Source: Paludibacteraceae bacterium
GTDB lineage: Bacteria > Bacteroidota > Bacteroidia > Bacteroidales > Paludibacteraceae
Length of the DNA: 22,552 nt
Reading direction: 5' to 3'
Assembly: GCA_023227695.1 (NCBI GenBank)
Contig: JALNVE010000010.1
Coordinates: forward strand, 1 to 22,552
A program made the translations under genes and the position numbers. The notes under the pieces are model-generated. The model ran no database searches. It saw nothing but the letters and a program-made list of their open reading frames with translations, and was not told the DNA's origin. Within the stretch, counting starts at the first letter, position 1. The number at the start of each line of letters is the position of its first letter. Below, one piece after another: positions 22,248 through 22,552 of this stretch.

Positions 22248-22552
22248 ATATCTACTGATCAAAACGGCTTTTCAAAAAGCAACGGAATACGGATGTTGAT
22301 TCTGCGTAGTGACCGTCTGAATTGCATTTTATTTTTGAACAACAAATGCAGATTACGTTATAAGATTTAACCCACCTATTTATTGAATTTGATTCTTTTT
22401 TTTTACACATCTCATTGTAGCAGCGCGATTCATGGGTCAGTAGAAATTTAGTGGGGAAAAGCATAAATATTGGCGATACGGAATAGGAAGAACTTCTTAT
22501 CTACGACCCCACGCAGATTAGCCCTGAAAAGTTTGATTTTCGCATTGAAAGA
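22248..22552. other. Region downstream of gapA with no firm gene
   Basis: No supported gene lies here. A weak hairpin TGCATTT...AAATGCA occurs around 22323-22350. At the right edge, 22487-22552 reads in one frame as EELLIYDPTQISPEKFDFRI plus two residues, which looks protein-like, but a TAG (22484-22486) directly precedes it in frame and no start codon follows, so it may be the edge of a pseudogene or chance. Confidence 0.4.
22487..22552 (+). pseudogene. Possible truncated coding fragment at the right edge
   Basis: The 22 codons to the window end read EELLIYDPTQISPEKFDFRI followed by ER, a composition and charge pattern typical of a real soluble protein. The same frame upstream reads SINIGDTE and then a TAG stop at 22484-22486, so the two parts would join if the stop were a mutation or an error. 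No ATG is available downstream within the window. I do not recognise the family. It could equally be chance reading. Confidence 0.2.

Overview
The window looks like a chromosomal segment from a member of the Bacteroidota, most likely Bacteroidales. Three things point there: promoters of the Bacteroidota type (TTTG/TTG, 19-20 bp, TAnnTTTG), the gene families present (a giant secreted HYR-repeat protein, a DUF4105 membrane protein, a sorting-domain-like mini-protein, a Bacteroides-like RecF), and an AT-rich, Shine-Dalgarno-poor layout. The genus cannot be decided from sequence reading alone.

The left 60% (1-13456, minus strand) is one uninterrupted reading frame of at least 4485 codons. It starts with a signal peptide at 13456 and runs off the left edge. 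It encodes a giant cysteine-containing extracellular protein made of HYR-like beta-sandwich modules. In the middle is a tandem array in which the same codon recurs every 279 nt (93 residues), with a four-unit (1116-nt) higher-order duplication. Short open frames on the plus strand here are shadows of this repetitive gene. It probably has a long 5' leader from a promoter near 13700.

The right part is mostly plus-strand core genes: phoH (13984-14991), purC (15202-16146), a recF/DciA-like/thioesterase operon (17139-18986), a 96-aa secreted protein that is little more than a signal peptide plus a type IX-sorting-like domain (19126-19416), a DUF4105 membrane protein (19515-20705), two adjoining tiny lipoproteins (20794-21069) and gapA (21194-22192). 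Clear hairpin terminators follow purC, the 96-aa gene, the lipoproteins and gapA.

The most unusual structure lies between the purC terminator and the recF promoter. A minus-strand GxxExxY protein (PD-(D/E)XK nuclease-like) sits at the centre of an approximately 820-bp cassette (16231-17050) bounded by ~125-nt imperfect inverted repeats. Each arm carries, from outside in, two abutting AACACGAATT-type decamers, a ~60-nt diverged spacer, an identical 16-mer (ATCATGTATTTTACAC) and a GCGG...CCGC hairpin. The stem sequences differ between the arms but remain perfectly paired. A solo copy of the double decamer, in a 102-bp palindromic element, lies between phoH and purC. The arrangement resembles REP/RAYT modules, but with a nuclease in place of a Y1 transposase, and it is the best candidate here for an undescribed mobile or dispersed-repeat system.
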